A stretch of DNA of 64,000 nt. Source: Acidobacteriota bacterium. Lineage in GTDB: Bacteria; Acidobacteriota; Blastocatellia; Pyrinomonadales; Pyrinomonadaceae. The notes beneath the pieces were generated by a model, which searched no databases, had not been told where the DNA came from, and worked only from the letters and a program-made list of their open reading frames with translations. The stretch spans positions 39,132-103,131 of the forward strand of contig JAFAZX010000057.1 in the NCBI GenBank assembly GCA_019239425.1. Direction: 5' to 3'. The translations under genes and the position numbers were made by a program. Shown here piece after piece: positions 39,318-50,365 of the stretch. Position 1 is the first letter of the stretch; each line of letters begins with the position of its first letter.

Positions 39318-40267
39318 AGATTGCCGTCACAGGCGGCTCCGGTTTCATCGCCTCGCACGTCATCGACCAGCTCGTCGAGGTCGGCGCGGAGGTCGTCGCC
39401 ATCGACCACCGCGTCCGCCCGCACCGCCCCGACGTGCAGTTCGAGGACGTGGATATCCTGAACCTCTCCTCGCTCATACAGGCGACGCGCGGGTGCGAGT
39501 ACGTCTTCCACCTCGCGGCGGTCTCGAACGTGAACCACGCCCACAAGTACCCCGTCTACACCGTCGAGTTGAACGTCACGGGTACGGCCAACGTGCTCGA
39601 AGCGGCGCGTCTGAACGGCGCGCGCCGAGTCTTCTTCGCCAGCACCGTCTGGGTCTACACGGGCACCCGCGGCGGAGGCCCGCTCGACGAGGACGAGCCC
39701 TTCCACCTGCCCGACGCGGGCCACATCTACACGAGCAGCAAGATCGCCTCCGAGATGATCATTCACAACTACTGGCAGCTCTACCGCCAGCCCTTCACCA
39801 TCCTGCGCTACGGCATCCCCTACGGCCCGCGCATGCGCGAGGAGTTGGTCATCCCCATCTTCATCCGCAAGGCGCTGCGCGGCGAGCCCATTCGCATCGA
39901 GGGCGACGGCAGCCAGTACCGCAACTACGTCTACGTCGAAGACCTCGCCCGCGCGCACGTCCTCGCGATGAGCGCGCGCGCCGAGAATCAGGTCTACAAC
40001 CTCGAAGGGGCGGAGAAGATTTCAATCACAGAGATAGCCCGGACGATTGACCGTGTGCTCGGCGGCGGCCGCGTCCATGTAGAGCACGCGCCCGCGCGGC
40101 CCGGCGACTACGGCGGCAAGGAGGTCTCGGCCTCGAAGGCCCGGCGCGAACTGGAGTGGGAGCCGCGCGTAGATTTCGAGACCGGCATGAGGAGAACCGT
40201 CGAGTGGTTTACAGACCGCTACGCGCCGGCCGACGCCGAAGCGGAGTTGGCGCTGGGGCACCGCTGA
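39314..40267 (+). CDS. NAD-dependent sugar epimerase/dehydratase (extended SDR)
   Basis: 317 aa. The NAD motif TGGSGFIASH is at the N-terminus, and the catalytic YxxxK is present in HIYTSSKIASE, with Ser in FASTVWVY. Conserved LRYGIPYGPRM and QYRNYVYVEDLARA blocks fit UDP-glucose-4-epimerase-like enzymes. It should act on a nucleotide sugar, giving either the 4-epimer or the keto-sugar that the neighbouring DegT enzyme aminates. AAAGGAG precedes the start inside the end of the DegT gene. Confidence 0.92.
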   Translation: MKIAVTGGSGFIASHVIDQLVEVGAEVVAIDHRVRPHRPDVQFEDVDILNLSSLIQATRGCEYVFHLAAVSNVNHAHKYPVYTVELNVTGTANVLEAARLNGARRVFFASTVWVYTGTRGGGPLDEDEPFHLPDAGHIYTSSKIASEMIIHNYWQLYRQPFTILRYGIPYGPRMREELVIPIFIRKALRGEPIRIEGDGSQYRNYVYVEDLARAHVLAMSARAENQVYNLEGAEKISITEIARTIDRVLGGGRVHVEHAPARPGDYGGKEVSASKARRELEWEPRVDFETGMRRTVEWFTDRYAPADAEAELALGHR

Positions 40268-40273
40268 GCCTTT

Positions 40274-41008
40274 ATGTTCGACCCCTCCACACCGCCGTTT
40301 ATCGCGGGCGCGGCCGCCCTGGCCGCGGGCGCTTCGTGCGCCTATTACGCGACCTACGCCGTGCGCTCGCAGTGGCTCGGGGCGACCGACTGGCGCGGGC
40401 GGCGCGACACGCACGCGGCAGCACTCACCTTCGACGACGGCCCTTCGGAAGACACGGAGCGCGTGCTGGACGTGCTCGACCGTCTGAACCTGCGCGCGGC
40501 CTTCTTCATGATCGGCAGCCGGGTCGAGCGCCTGCCGCGCGTGGCGCGCATGGTCGCGGAGCGCGGGCACGAAATCGGCAACCACTCCTACTCGCACCCG
40601 ATCTACCTCTACCGCACGGGACGCGAGACGCGCCGGCAGTTGGAGCGCGCGCAGGCGGTGATTGAAGAGGTGACGGGAGTGCGCCCGCGCCTCGCGCGCC
40701 CGCCCTGCGGCGTGAGGACGCCTGCGTACTTCGCCACAGCGCGAAGGCTCGGCCTGCGGACGGTGCAGTGGGACGTGGCCGGGTTCGACTGGACGCGCAG
40801 GCGCGCGCCCGAGATCGCGCGTGCGGTGCTCGGGGGCGCGCGCGCCGGCTCCATCATCCTGCTGCACGACGGGGACAGCGACGGCCGGCGCGACAGGCGC
40901 GAGACGGTGGCCGCGCTCCCTTTAATCGTCGAAGGGCTGCGCGGGCGAAGCTTGGTCGTCGCGCCGCTCTCCGAGTTGCTCGCGGACGAACCGGGGGAGG
41001 GGAAATAA
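40274..41008 (+). CDS. Polysaccharide deacetylase (NodB/CE4 family)
   Basis: 244 aa. An N-terminal hydrophobic segment (FIAGAAALAAGASCAYY) may anchor it. The CE4 motifs are complete: TFDDGPSE with the catalytic and metal Asp, HEIGNHSYSH with two metal His, RPPCG, and the C-terminal IILLHDGD with His. The family removes N-acetyl groups from GlcNAc-type sugars in glycans or glycolipids, freeing an amine. Six bases separate it from the epimerase. Confidence 0.92.
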   Translation: MFDPSTPPFIAGAAALAAGASCAYYATYAVRSQWLGATDWRGRRDTHAAALTFDDGPSEDTERVLDVLDRLNLRAAFFMIGSRVERLPRVARMVAERGHEIGNHSYSHPIYLYRTGRETRRQLERAQAVIEEVTGVRPRLARPPCGVRTPAYFATARRLGLRTVQWDVAGFDWTRRRAPEIARAVLGGARAGSIILLHDGDSDGRRDRRETVAALPLIVEGLRGRSLVVAPLSELLADEPGEGK

Positions 41009-41009
41009 G

Positions 41010-41738
41010 TTGACGACTACGGCGCCGCTTGAACGGCCGATATTTTTTCTCGACTTCGACGGAACCATCACCGGGCGCGACGCCGTGGACGCGATCCTCG
41101 ACGCGTACGCAGACCGGCGCTGGCTCGACGTCGAGGAGCAATGGCGCGCGGGCCGCATAGGCTCGCGCGCGTGCCTGCGGGCGCAGATGGCGCTCGTCCG
41201 CGCGTCGCGCTACGAACTGAACGAGCTGCTCGACTCCGTGGAAGTTGACGAGGGCTTCGCGCTCCTGCTCGACACGTGCGCGGCAGCCGGGGTGCCCGTC
41301 TACGTCGTGAGTGACGGCTTCGACTACTGCATCCGCCGCATACTCGCCCGCCCGAGCCTCCGGCTCGGCCCGAGGCTCGAACGCCTGCGCGTCATCGCGA
41401 GCCACCTGGAGCCGGAAGGCAGGCGCTGGCGCACCGGCTTCCCGAACCCGCGCCGCGGGTGCGTTCACGGCTGCGCGACGTGCAAGCCTTCGGTGATGGC
41501 GGCGCTGAACGGCGGCGGCCGTCTGTCCGTCTTCGTCGGCGACGGCCTCTCTGACCGTTACGCGGCGGAGGCGGCAGACCTCGTCTTCGCGAAAGGCACG
41601 CTGGCCGCACACTGCCGCGAGCGCGGAATCGAGCACGTCAGGTACGAAGGGCTCGCGGAGGTCGCGGCCTATCTGGACGAGCTTCTGCGCTGGGGCGTGC
41701 CGGAAGTCGTGCGCACGTTCTCGCACGCCGACGTGTGA
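41010..41738 (+). CDS. HAD-family phosphatase, MtnX/PSP-like (HAD-IB)
   Basis: 242 aa from TTG 41010 (GGGGGAGGGG upstream), one base after the deacetylase stop. Motif I FFLDFDGTITGRD gives the nucleophile and acid Asp, motif II is in VYVVSDGFD, and GDGLSDRYAA is motif III. CVHGCATCK in the cap adds cysteines, as in MtnX-like and related phosphatases. The enzyme probably dephosphorylates a sugar-phosphate, cyclitol-phosphate or serine-phosphate-like intermediate of this pathway. Confidence 0.85.
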   Translation: MTTTAPLERPIFFLDFDGTITGRDAVDAILDAYADRRWLDVEEQWRAGRIGSRACLRAQMALVRASRYELNELLDSVEVDEGFALLLDTCAAAGVPVYVVSDGFDYCIRRILARPSLRLGPRLERLRVIASHLEPEGRRWRTGFPNPRRGCVHGCATCKPSVMAALNGGGRLSVFVGDGLSDRYAAEAADLVFAKGTLAAHCRERGIEHVRYEGLAEVAAYLDELLRWGVPEVVRTFSHADV

Positions 41739-41755
41739 AGGAACTTTGAAGAAAC

Positions 41756-43204
41756 GTGGAGGGCGCTGAGGTCGCCCGCGAAACTATGAGCACAGAGATC
41801 AGCGAGCCGGTACAACTGGGGCGCGTGACGGACGAGCGGGAGTTGCTTGAGCTAGAGCGCAAGTACTGCTCCTGGGGCGACACGGTGCATTACCTCGACC
41901 CGCCGAAGTTCTTCGAGCGCTGCGAGGGCAACTACCTCTACGACCGCGAGGGCGTCGCGTACCTCGACTTGCAGATGTGGTACTCGGCCGCCAGCTTCGG
42001 CTACGCCAACCCGCGCCTCGGCGCGGCCCTCAAGGCGCAGGTTGACCGTCTGCCGCAGCTCGCCTGCCAGTACCTGCACGCCGAGAAGGTCGAACTGGCG
42101 GCGCTCATCGGCCGCCTCAACGAGTCGAAGTTCGGCCTTTCGGGGCGCGTACACTTCAACGTCGGCGGCGCGCAGGCCATCGAGGACTCTCTGAAGATAG
42201 TGCGCAACGCGAAGGGCAAGAACCTCGTCTTCGCCTTCCAGGGCGGCTACCACGGCCGCACCCTCGGTGCCTCGGCCATCACTTCGAGCTACCGCTACCG
42301 CCGCCGCTTCGGCCACTTCTCCGACCGCGCGCACTTCGTCCCCTTCCCCTACTGCTTCCGCTGCCCCTACGGCAAGCGGAAGGAGGACTGCGGGCTCTAC
42401 TGCGTCAAGGAGTTCGAGCGCAACTTCGACACCGAGTACAACTCGTTCTGGGACCCGAAGGCCGGCGAGTCGGAGTTCGCGGCCTTCTACGTCGAGGCGA
42501 TACAGGGCACGGGCGGCTACGTCATCCCGCCGCAAGGTTATTTCAAGGCTCTGAAGAAGGTGCTCGACGAGCGCAACATCCTGATGGTGGACGACGAAAT
42601 TCAGATGGGCTTCTACCGCGCCGGGAAGTTCTGGGCCATCGAGAACTTCGAGGTCGAGCCCGACATCATCGTCTTCGGCAAGGCGCTGACGAACGGGCTC
42701 AACCCGCTCTCCGGCGTCTGGGCGCGCGAGGAGTTGATCGCGCCCGAGGTCTTCCCGCCCGGCTCGACGCACTCGACCTTCTCCTCGAACACGCTCGGCA
42801 CGGCCGTCGCGCTCGAAGCCGTGCGCATGATGGAGGAGGAGAACTACGAGGAGTTAACGAACCGCAAGGGCGCGTACTTCCTCGAACGCATCAGGGACTT
42901 GCAGCGTCTCTACCCGAAGGTCGTTGGCGACACGGACGGGATGGGCATGGCGCTGCGCATCGAGATTTGTCAGGCGGATGGCTTCACGCCCGACCGCGAG
43001 CTGACCGACCGCATCTTCGCCGAGGGCATGAGGGGCGACCTCGACGCGCGCGGCCGAAGGATGGGGCTCGTGCTCGACGTGGGCGGTTACTACAAGAACG
43101 TCTTCACGCTCGCGCCCTGCTTCGAGATGAGCGAGGAGGAGATCGACCTCTCTGTGGAGCTTCTGGAACAACTCATACGGCGCTGCGCGCCCGACCGCGT
43201 TTAG
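41756..43204 (+). CDS. Class III PLP-dependent aminotransferase
   Basis: 482 aa from GTG 41756, or 472 aa from ATG 41786; neither has a decisive ribosome site. VHFNVGGAQAIEDSLK is the phosphate-binding region, VDDEIQMGF holds the PLP Asp, and DIIVFGKALTNGLNPLSG carries the catalytic Lys. A cysteine-rich insert (YCFRCPYGKRKEDCGLYC) is typical of a subgroup of aspartate/omega-aminotransferase-like enzymes and might bind metal. It would aminate an aldehyde or ketone, possibly a 6'-oxo sugar or a terminal aldehyde. It is the second aminotransferase of the operon. Confidence 0.9.
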   Translation: MEGAEVARETMSTEISEPVQLGRVTDERELLELERKYCSWGDTVHYLDPPKFFERCEGNYLYDREGVAYLDLQMWYSAASFGYANPRLGAALKAQVDRLPQLACQYLHAEKVELAALIGRLNESKFGLSGRVHFNVGGAQAIEDSLKIVRNAKGKNLVFAFQGGYHGRTLGASAITSSYRYRRRFGHFSDRAHFVPFPYCFRCPYGKRKEDCGLYCVKEFERNFDTEYNSFWDPKAGESEFAAFYVEAIQGTGGYVIPPQGYFKALKKVLDERNILMVDDEIQMGFYRAGKFWAIENFEVEPDIIVFGKALTNGLNPLSGVWAREELIAPEVFPPGSTHSTFSSNTLGTAVALEAVRMMEEENYEELTNRKGAYFLERIRDLQRLYPKVVGDTDGMGMALRIEICQADGFTPDRELTDRIFAEGMRGDLDARGRRMGLVLDVGGYYKNVFTLAPCFEMSEEEIDLSVELLEQLIRRCAPDRV

Positions 43205-43223
43205 GGCAATTATGCGAGGAAAG

Positions 43224-43300
43224 TTTCACCACAGAGACACAGAGACACAGCTTGTTGAGATATTGGCCCCGAGCTGTGTCTCTGTGTCTCTGTGGTGAAA
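43224..43300. repeat. 29-bp perfect inverted repeat of the 'ACAGAGACACAG' dispersed type
   Basis: Arms at 43224-43252 and 43272-43300 begin TTTCACCACAGAGACACAG and are exact reverse complements, with a 19-base loop. This short-period sequence, which in translation yields HRDTET/FTTETQ strings, is a known dispersed repeat in many bacterial genomes. It lies in the 108-base spacer between the aminotransferase and the PaaK-like gene. It could attenuate transcription or stabilise the upstream mRNA. Confidence 0.85.
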
Positions 43301-43312
43301 TGCCTTTAGATC

Positions 43313-44650
43313 ATGTACGCGAAACTCATTGAATACGCCGAGCGCGCATCGTTCCGATTCCCGCCGGAGCGTGCGCGGCGGATGCTCGGGATGATGCCCG
43401 ACGCGCTCCTGAAGAGGATGCAGGCGGCGCGGTTCCGGCAGACGGTCAGGCTCGTGGCCGAGCGGTCGCCCTTCTACCGCGAGGAGTTCAGGCGGCGCGG
43501 CATCGACGCGCGGGCGGTGCGCCGCCCCGAAGACCTCGGCGACTTCTACACCACGGGCGAAGACCTGCGCCGGTGCGGTGCCGAAGCCTTCCTCACGGGC
43601 CGCCCCGACACGGCCTTCGAGACGACGGGCACGACCTCGCCCGTCCCGAAGCGCGTCTTCTTCTCGAACCGAGAGTTGCGCGACGTGGGCCGCTCGGGCG
43701 CGATAGGACTCCGCAACCTCGGCCTGCGCCGCGGAGACCGCGTGATCTCCGCCTTCGACTCCTCCTTCTGGGTCTCGCCCGCGACGGCGCGCGAGTCGTT
43801 CCGCTACATCGGCTGCTTCCACGCCGAGGCCGGGAAGATTGAACCCGCGGAGTTCTACGAACGCGCCCGCGCCTACAAACCGAACGTCATCTTCGGCGAG
43901 CCCTCCTGGCTCGTGCGCCTCTCCGAACTCGTGCAGGCGCGCGGGGCGTGGCCGGTCAAGTTCCTCTTCTCCGGCGGCGAGAACATGACGGAGCAGGCGC
44001 GCTCGCGCGTCGAGTCAGTCTGGCGCGCGCCGCTCTACATGAGCTACGGGCAGACCGAGGCGTTCGGGGCGATGGGCGTCGAGTGCGCGGAGCAGGACGG
44101 CTACCACCGCAACGACCTCAACTACTTCTTCGAGGTGAGGGGCGCGGACGGCGACGGCTACGGCGAGCTCGTCTACACGACGCTCGACCGCGACGTGATG
44201 CCGCTCCTGCGCTATCGTTCGACCGACGTGACGCGCATGGTCGAGGAGCCGTGCCGGTGCGGCTTCTTCCTGAATCGCATCGGGAAGATTCGCGCGCGCT
44301 GCGACGAGATGGTCGTCTGCGGAATGGGTAACGTCGGCCCGTGGGTCTTCGCCGAACTGCTGCGCGGCGCGTCGGCCGCGTCGGCCGAGTGGCAGGCCGT
44401 CGTCACGAGCGACGGCCGCCGCGACCTTGTAGAGCTTCGGGTCGAGACGCAAGACCTCGCCGCGCAGCACTCCATCGAGGCGGCGGTGCTCGCCGCCTTG
44501 CGCGAGCGGTTCCCGGACTTCTGGAAGAACCACGAGATGCGTCTCTACGACCTGCGCGTCGCGGCCTGCCCCCCGCGCAGCCTCCGCACCGAGAGGAAGC
44601 TGCGGCGTGTGGTAGACGAACGCCAAATGCTCCTGCGCCGCGCTATATGA
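43313..44650 (+). CDS. PaaK/CapK-like adenylate-forming enzyme (phenylacetate-CoA ligase family)
   Basis: 445 aa. TTGTTSPVPKRVFFSN is the Thr/Ser-Gly-rich ATP loop, MSYGQTEAFG the adenine/acid motif, and YRSTDVTRM the Asp of the hinge region. The Cys pair in CRCGFFLNRIGKI is as in PaaK and coenzyme-F390 synthetase relatives. CapK and LuxE-type relatives activate carboxylic acids for transfer to a sugar, thiol or protein. It may supply an activated acyl group to modify the amino-sugar made by this operon. It ends the operon; no terminator with a T-run is seen in 44651-44815, only a 6-bp TTCGCC/GGCGAA hairpin near 44762. Confidence 0.85.
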   Translation: MYAKLIEYAERASFRFPPERARRMLGMMPDALLKRMQAARFRQTVRLVAERSPFYREEFRRRGIDARAVRRPEDLGDFYTTGEDLRRCGAEAFLTGRPDTAFETTGTTSPVPKRVFFSNRELRDVGRSGAIGLRNLGLRRGDRVISAFDSSFWVSPATARESFRYIGCFHAEAGKIEPAEFYERARAYKPNVIFGEPSWLVRLSELVQARGAWPVKFLFSGGENMTEQARSRVESVWRAPLYMSYGQTEAFGAMGVECAEQDGYHRNDLNYFFEVRGADGDGYGELVYTTLDRDVMPLLRYRSTDVTRMVEEPCRCGFFLNRIGKIRARCDEMVVCGMGNVGPWVFAELLRGASAASAEWQAVVTSDGRRDLVELRVETQDLAAQHSIEAAVLAALRERFPDFWKNHEMRLYDLRVAACPPRSLRTERKLRRVVDERQMLLRRAI

Positions 44651-44815
44651 GGCGGGAAGTCACTTGGAGGAGTCCGCCGGGAATGGTTACCACCGGCGTT
44701 CGGAGGTGAAGCCCTGCCTTGACTCGGTGAGACGTCCGCCAGCGGCCCTTCATCTCAAACCTTCGCCGGACGGCGAATAGCCTCCATCGGGCCTACGCTA
44801 ACGGAGGCACCCGAT

Positions 44816-47289
<2,474 letters not shown>

Positions 47290-47293
<4 letters not shown>

Positions 47294-47901
47294 CCCCCCG
47301 CGTCACCCCCGGCCGGTCGCGCAGCGCCTGCCTCTGCCCGGCCCGTCAGCTCGCGGTAGAGCCAGAGTCGCGCCATCCGCCAATCGCGCTGCACGGTCTT
47401 GTCCGAGACCCCTAAGACCTCCGCCGCCTCGCGGTTCTCCAGCCCGCCGAAGTAGAGCAACTCGACGACCCGACTCTTCCGCTCGTCGACGGCGGCGAGC
47501 CGCGTGAGCGCCTCGTCGAGCGCGAGCAGGTCGGTCGCGTCCTGCTCGGTTGAGAAGAAAGCCTCCTGTATGGTGAGCCCGCGCGCCCCCGCGCCGCGCT
47601 TGCCCGCGGCCAGTGCGCGCGCGTGGTTGACGAGGATGCGGCGCATCATCATGGAGGCCACGCCGAAGAACTGCGCGCGGTTCTGCCAGGAGGCGCGCGT
47701 CTGGTCTATCAGACGCAGGTAGGCCTCGTTGACGAGCGCCGTCGGCTGCAAGGTGTGGCCCCCGCGCTCGCGGCGCAGGTAGCGGCGGGCTATCAGCTTG
47801 AGCTCGTCGTAGACGAGTGGGTACAGCCGCTCCTCCGCGCCGGGCTCACCCGCGCTCCAGGCCACCAGCATCTGCGTCACGTCGCCCGCCTGTTCGCCCA
47901 T
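47290..47901 (-). CDS. ECF sigma factor, TIGR02999-like (pair 1)
   Basis: 203 aa from ATG 47901, or 211 aa from GTG 47925. Region 2 is YDELKLIARRYLRRERGGHTLQPTALVNEAYLRL with FFGVASMMMRRILVNHAR, the hallmark of the acidobacterial/planctomycete ECF group paired with Ser/Thr kinases. Region 4 is LLYFGGLENREAAEVLGVSDKTVQRDWRMARLWL. No anti-sigma factor is present; control probably comes from the coupled kinase. The spacer to the divergent beta-barrel gene has two copies of CGGCCACGCATT that might be a promoter or operator element. Confidence 0.93.
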
Positions 47902-47918
47902 CGCGCCCGTCGCCAGTC

Positions 47919-47991
47919 CGGCCACGCATTCTAGACCATCCCGCCGCGCGTCAGAAAAAAAGTTCGCCCGCCGTGTCCGCGGCCACGCATT
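47919..47991. promoter_or_regulatory. 12-bp direct repeats between ECF sigma 1 and the OMP gene
   Basis: CGGCCACGCATT occurs at 47919-47930 and again at 47980-47991, 61 bases apart in the same orientation, in the divergent spacer. Spacing is close to six helix turns. It could mark an operator or an ECF-type promoter element. The evidence is the exact repeat only. Confidence 0.35.
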
Positions 47992-48050
47992 TTTCGTGCG
48001 TTAAAGGTCGAAGCTCAAATTAGCAGAGGAACGAGGAGAGGAGACCCGTC

Positions 48051-48839
48051 ATGTTTAAGCCCTTACTCACAGCACTGTTTGTCCTATCGTGCGCCTCTTT
48101 CGCGGCGGCGCAGTCCGACTTCAACAAGGTCGAAGTCTCCGGCGGTTACTCGCGCCTGCGCGGCGGGGAGATCGCCTTCACCGAGTTCGACAACGTACAG
48201 GCCCCGGATCAGGTCACACACGAGAAGCAGAGTTTCAACGGCTTCGAGGCGTCGGCGACATACAACTTCAGCAGGTACTTCGGCGTCAAGTTCGACGCGT
48301 CGGGCAACTTCGCCTCCTACACGACCCCGATTCCCGGCTCGAACTTGTCTAAGGTCAGCGGCAGCGGCAGCGGCGCCTTCCTCATCCTCGTCCCCGGCAC
48401 CACCTCTGACACACGGCACCGCCTCTACGAGTTTCTCGGCGGCTTGCAGTTCAAAGACAACGCCAAAGAGGGGCGCAGGCTGAAGCCCTTCGCGCACGCG
48501 CTCTTCGGAGCCGCGCGCCAGAGCGTCAGGTTCGCGCAGGTGCAACCCATCCTGGCCGCCGCGTACACCAACCCCGCGAACCAGACCGCCTTCGCGATGG
48601 CCTTCGGCGGCGGGCTGGACGTGCGCGTGAGCCGGCGCGTCGACATACGCGTCATACAGTTCGACTACAACCCCGTCCTCCAGCGCCGGCAGACGCTCCT
48701 GGGCCTCGACGCGCAGATCGTCAACCCTTCGACGAGCGGCGGCACAAACAACGGCACGTACCGCCCGGCCATCGGCACCTACTTCGCTAAGCACACGCAG
48801 CAGAACTTCCGCGTCGGCTTCGCCATCGTCTTCCACTGA
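48051..48839 (+). CDS. Outer-membrane beta-barrel protein (OmpA-like barrel domain)
   Basis: 262 aa from ATG 48051 with a strong GAGGAGAGGAG. A signal peptide (MFKPLLTALFVLSCASFAAAQ) is followed by alternating amphipathic strands: VEVSGGYSRLRGG, FEASATYNFSRYFGVKFDASGNF, FLGGLQFKDN, AFAMAFGGGLDVRVSRRVDIRVIQFDYNP. It ends with NFRVGFAIVFH, an aromatic-rich terminal strand. This fits a small 8-stranded barrel. No OmpA peptidoglycan domain is present. It is divergent from the sigma/kinase pair, a likely regulon member. Confidence 0.8.
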   Translation: MFKPLLTALFVLSCASFAAAQSDFNKVEVSGGYSRLRGGEIAFTEFDNVQAPDQVTHEKQSFNGFEASATYNFSRYFGVKFDASGNFASYTTPIPGSNLSKVSGSGSGAFLILVPGTTSDTRHRLYEFLGGLQFKDNAKEGRRLKPFAHALFGAARQSVRFAQVQPILAAAYTNPANQTAFAMAFGGGLDVRVSRRVDIRVIQFDYNPVLQRRQTLLGLDAQIVNPSTSGGTNNGTYRPAIGTYFAKHTQQNFRVGFAIVFH

Positions 48840-48893
48840 CGCGTGAGGGGCGCAGCTTCGTCTTGATGAACTCTCTCTTCCGCCCCGACGAAG

Positions 48894-50156
48894 TCAGGGG
48901 ATCAAGTCCCGGAGCGGGACAGGCTCCAGCCCACCCATCTGCGCGGGCGACGGGTTGCCCCTGACGCGGTAGTGCGTGTTCGGGTCTGAAGGGTCGCGCC
49001 AGACGCTCTCGTCGCGCATCACGTCGCTCCAGGCGCGGTTGACCCTCGCGTAGGTCTCCTGCCGCTCCCCGTACGAGCCCGCGATGATGTCGCCCGTCTC
49101 TCGCATCGAGGCGAGCGCGCCGTTGAGTCGTTCGCTCAGCACGGCGTTGCTCACTCCCCACGACTGCCAGGCGGCCCACATCGCCGGCAGCGAGGCGCGG
49201 AAGACCTGCGACGGGGCTATCGCGTAGGAGATGTAGAGTATGCCCTGTACCTGATCGACCGGCATGATGCCGTAGAGGCCCAGCCCGTCCACGGGGATGT
49301 CGTTGATCACCATCTGGAAGCGCATGAAGGCCCAGCGGCCCGTGACGGGCAACTGCACGGGCTTCGCGTCGATGACCCTGACCTGCTGCCGCTGAAAGGC
49401 CGCGTAGTCGAGCGCGGCCCGGACCGGGTCGTTGAAGTCCACCTTCGGGATGTGCGCGTACATCCCGCCCATCATCTTGCTGTTGACGGCGACGGTGGCG
49501 CCGAGCCCCATGATCTCGCCGCGCGGCCCCTGCAAGTCGACCGTCCCCTTGTATGAGTTGACGATGCGCCAGCCCGGCGGCAGCCCGATCCGCCCGCTCC
49601 CGTCAGGCAGCGTGGTCGGCGTCAGGCGCACGGGCTCGGGCGAGCGGCCTCCGCCCTGCGCCGGCCGCGAGACGGCCTCCGCGAGTTGCGCGAAGGTCTG
49701 CGGGAACGTCTCCCAGCGGTCGAAGACGAGCGTGGCCTGCCCGGCGCCGCCGCGCATCTGTATCGCCATCACGCCGCGCACGGGCACGCCGCCGAGCCGC
49801 GCGACGAAGGCGGCTTGCAGGTTCTGGTCGGCCGCGTCGGCGAAGGCGGCGGTCAGCGTCGGCCGCGCGTCGAAGTAGCCCTCAATGCCTATGAAGAGCG
49901 CCGTGAGCATCTTGCGCGCCGAGGGCGTGCCGCTCATGCGCGAGGTGAGGACGCGCCCCGCGCCGCCCGTCGGCAACTCCAACATCCCCTGCGGCGGGCG
50001 CCGGAGCGGGAGCCCGCCGCCGACTCGCCCGCCGTTGGTCTGGCCCGAAGAGGGCTGCCAGGGCAGCGCACACGACAAGATGACGGCCGCCGATACCACC
50101 GCGGCTACAAAGACCGCGCGGGACGGCCCGACTCTCTGGTTATTGGGAAGCGACAT
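48894..50156 (-). CDS. Exported protein of unknown function (420 aa)
   Basis: ATG 50156 has GGAGG seven bases upstream. Residues 14-36 are a signal peptide (AVFVAAVVSAAVILSCALP) with a Gly/Pro-rich linker after it. Two similar-looking halves follow: one with YFDARPTLTAAFADAADQNLQAAF and QATLVFDRWETFPQTF, the other with GRIGLPPGWRIVNSYKGTVDLQGPRGE and GRWAFMRFQMVINDIPVDGLG. The GLPPGWRI / DLQGPRGE pattern is typical of exported Acidobacterial proteins with a cupin-like or DUF-type fold of unknown role. It lies between the two sigma/kinase pairs. Confidence 0.75.
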   Translation of the reverse strand: MSLPNNQRVGPSRAVFVAAVVSAAVILSCALPWQPSSGQTNGGRVGGGLPLRRPPQGMLELPTGGAGRVLTSRMSGTPSARKMLTALFIGIEGYFDARPTLTAAFADAADQNLQAAFVARLGGVPVRGVMAIQMRGGAGQATLVFDRWETFPQTFAQLAEAVSRPAQGGGRSPEPVRLTPTTLPDGSGRIGLPPGWRIVNSYKGTVDLQGPRGEIMGLGATVAVNSKMMGGMYAHIPKVDFNDPVRAALDYAAFQRQQVRVIDAKPVQLPVTGRWAFMRFQMVINDIPVDGLGLYGIMPVDQVQGILYISYAIAPSQVFRASLPAMWAAWQSWGVSNAVLSERLNGALASMRETGDIIAGSYGERQETYARVNRAWSDVMRDESVWRDPSDPNTHYRVRGNPSPAQMGGLEPVPLRDLIP

Positions 50157-50365
50157 GTGAACCTCCGATGTAACTCGTGACGGCCGGCGAAGCGGCGCGC
50201 CTTCACTGCGGAATCCATCTCTATCTCCTTAACGCACGAAAAGGAGGCGCGGACGGACATCGGAGCACTCGCCACACCGACCTTCACGTAAGTCTCATCC
50301 AAGCGTTAGGAGGTGCCGCTCATCCTCAAGTGTGGGAATGGTGACGGGCGGTAACGGGCCGCCTC

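Noticed and set aside
43226..43822. Minus-strand frame containing HRDTETQ and SVSLW strings
   Set aside because: These strings come from translating the inverted repeat, a known source of false genes.
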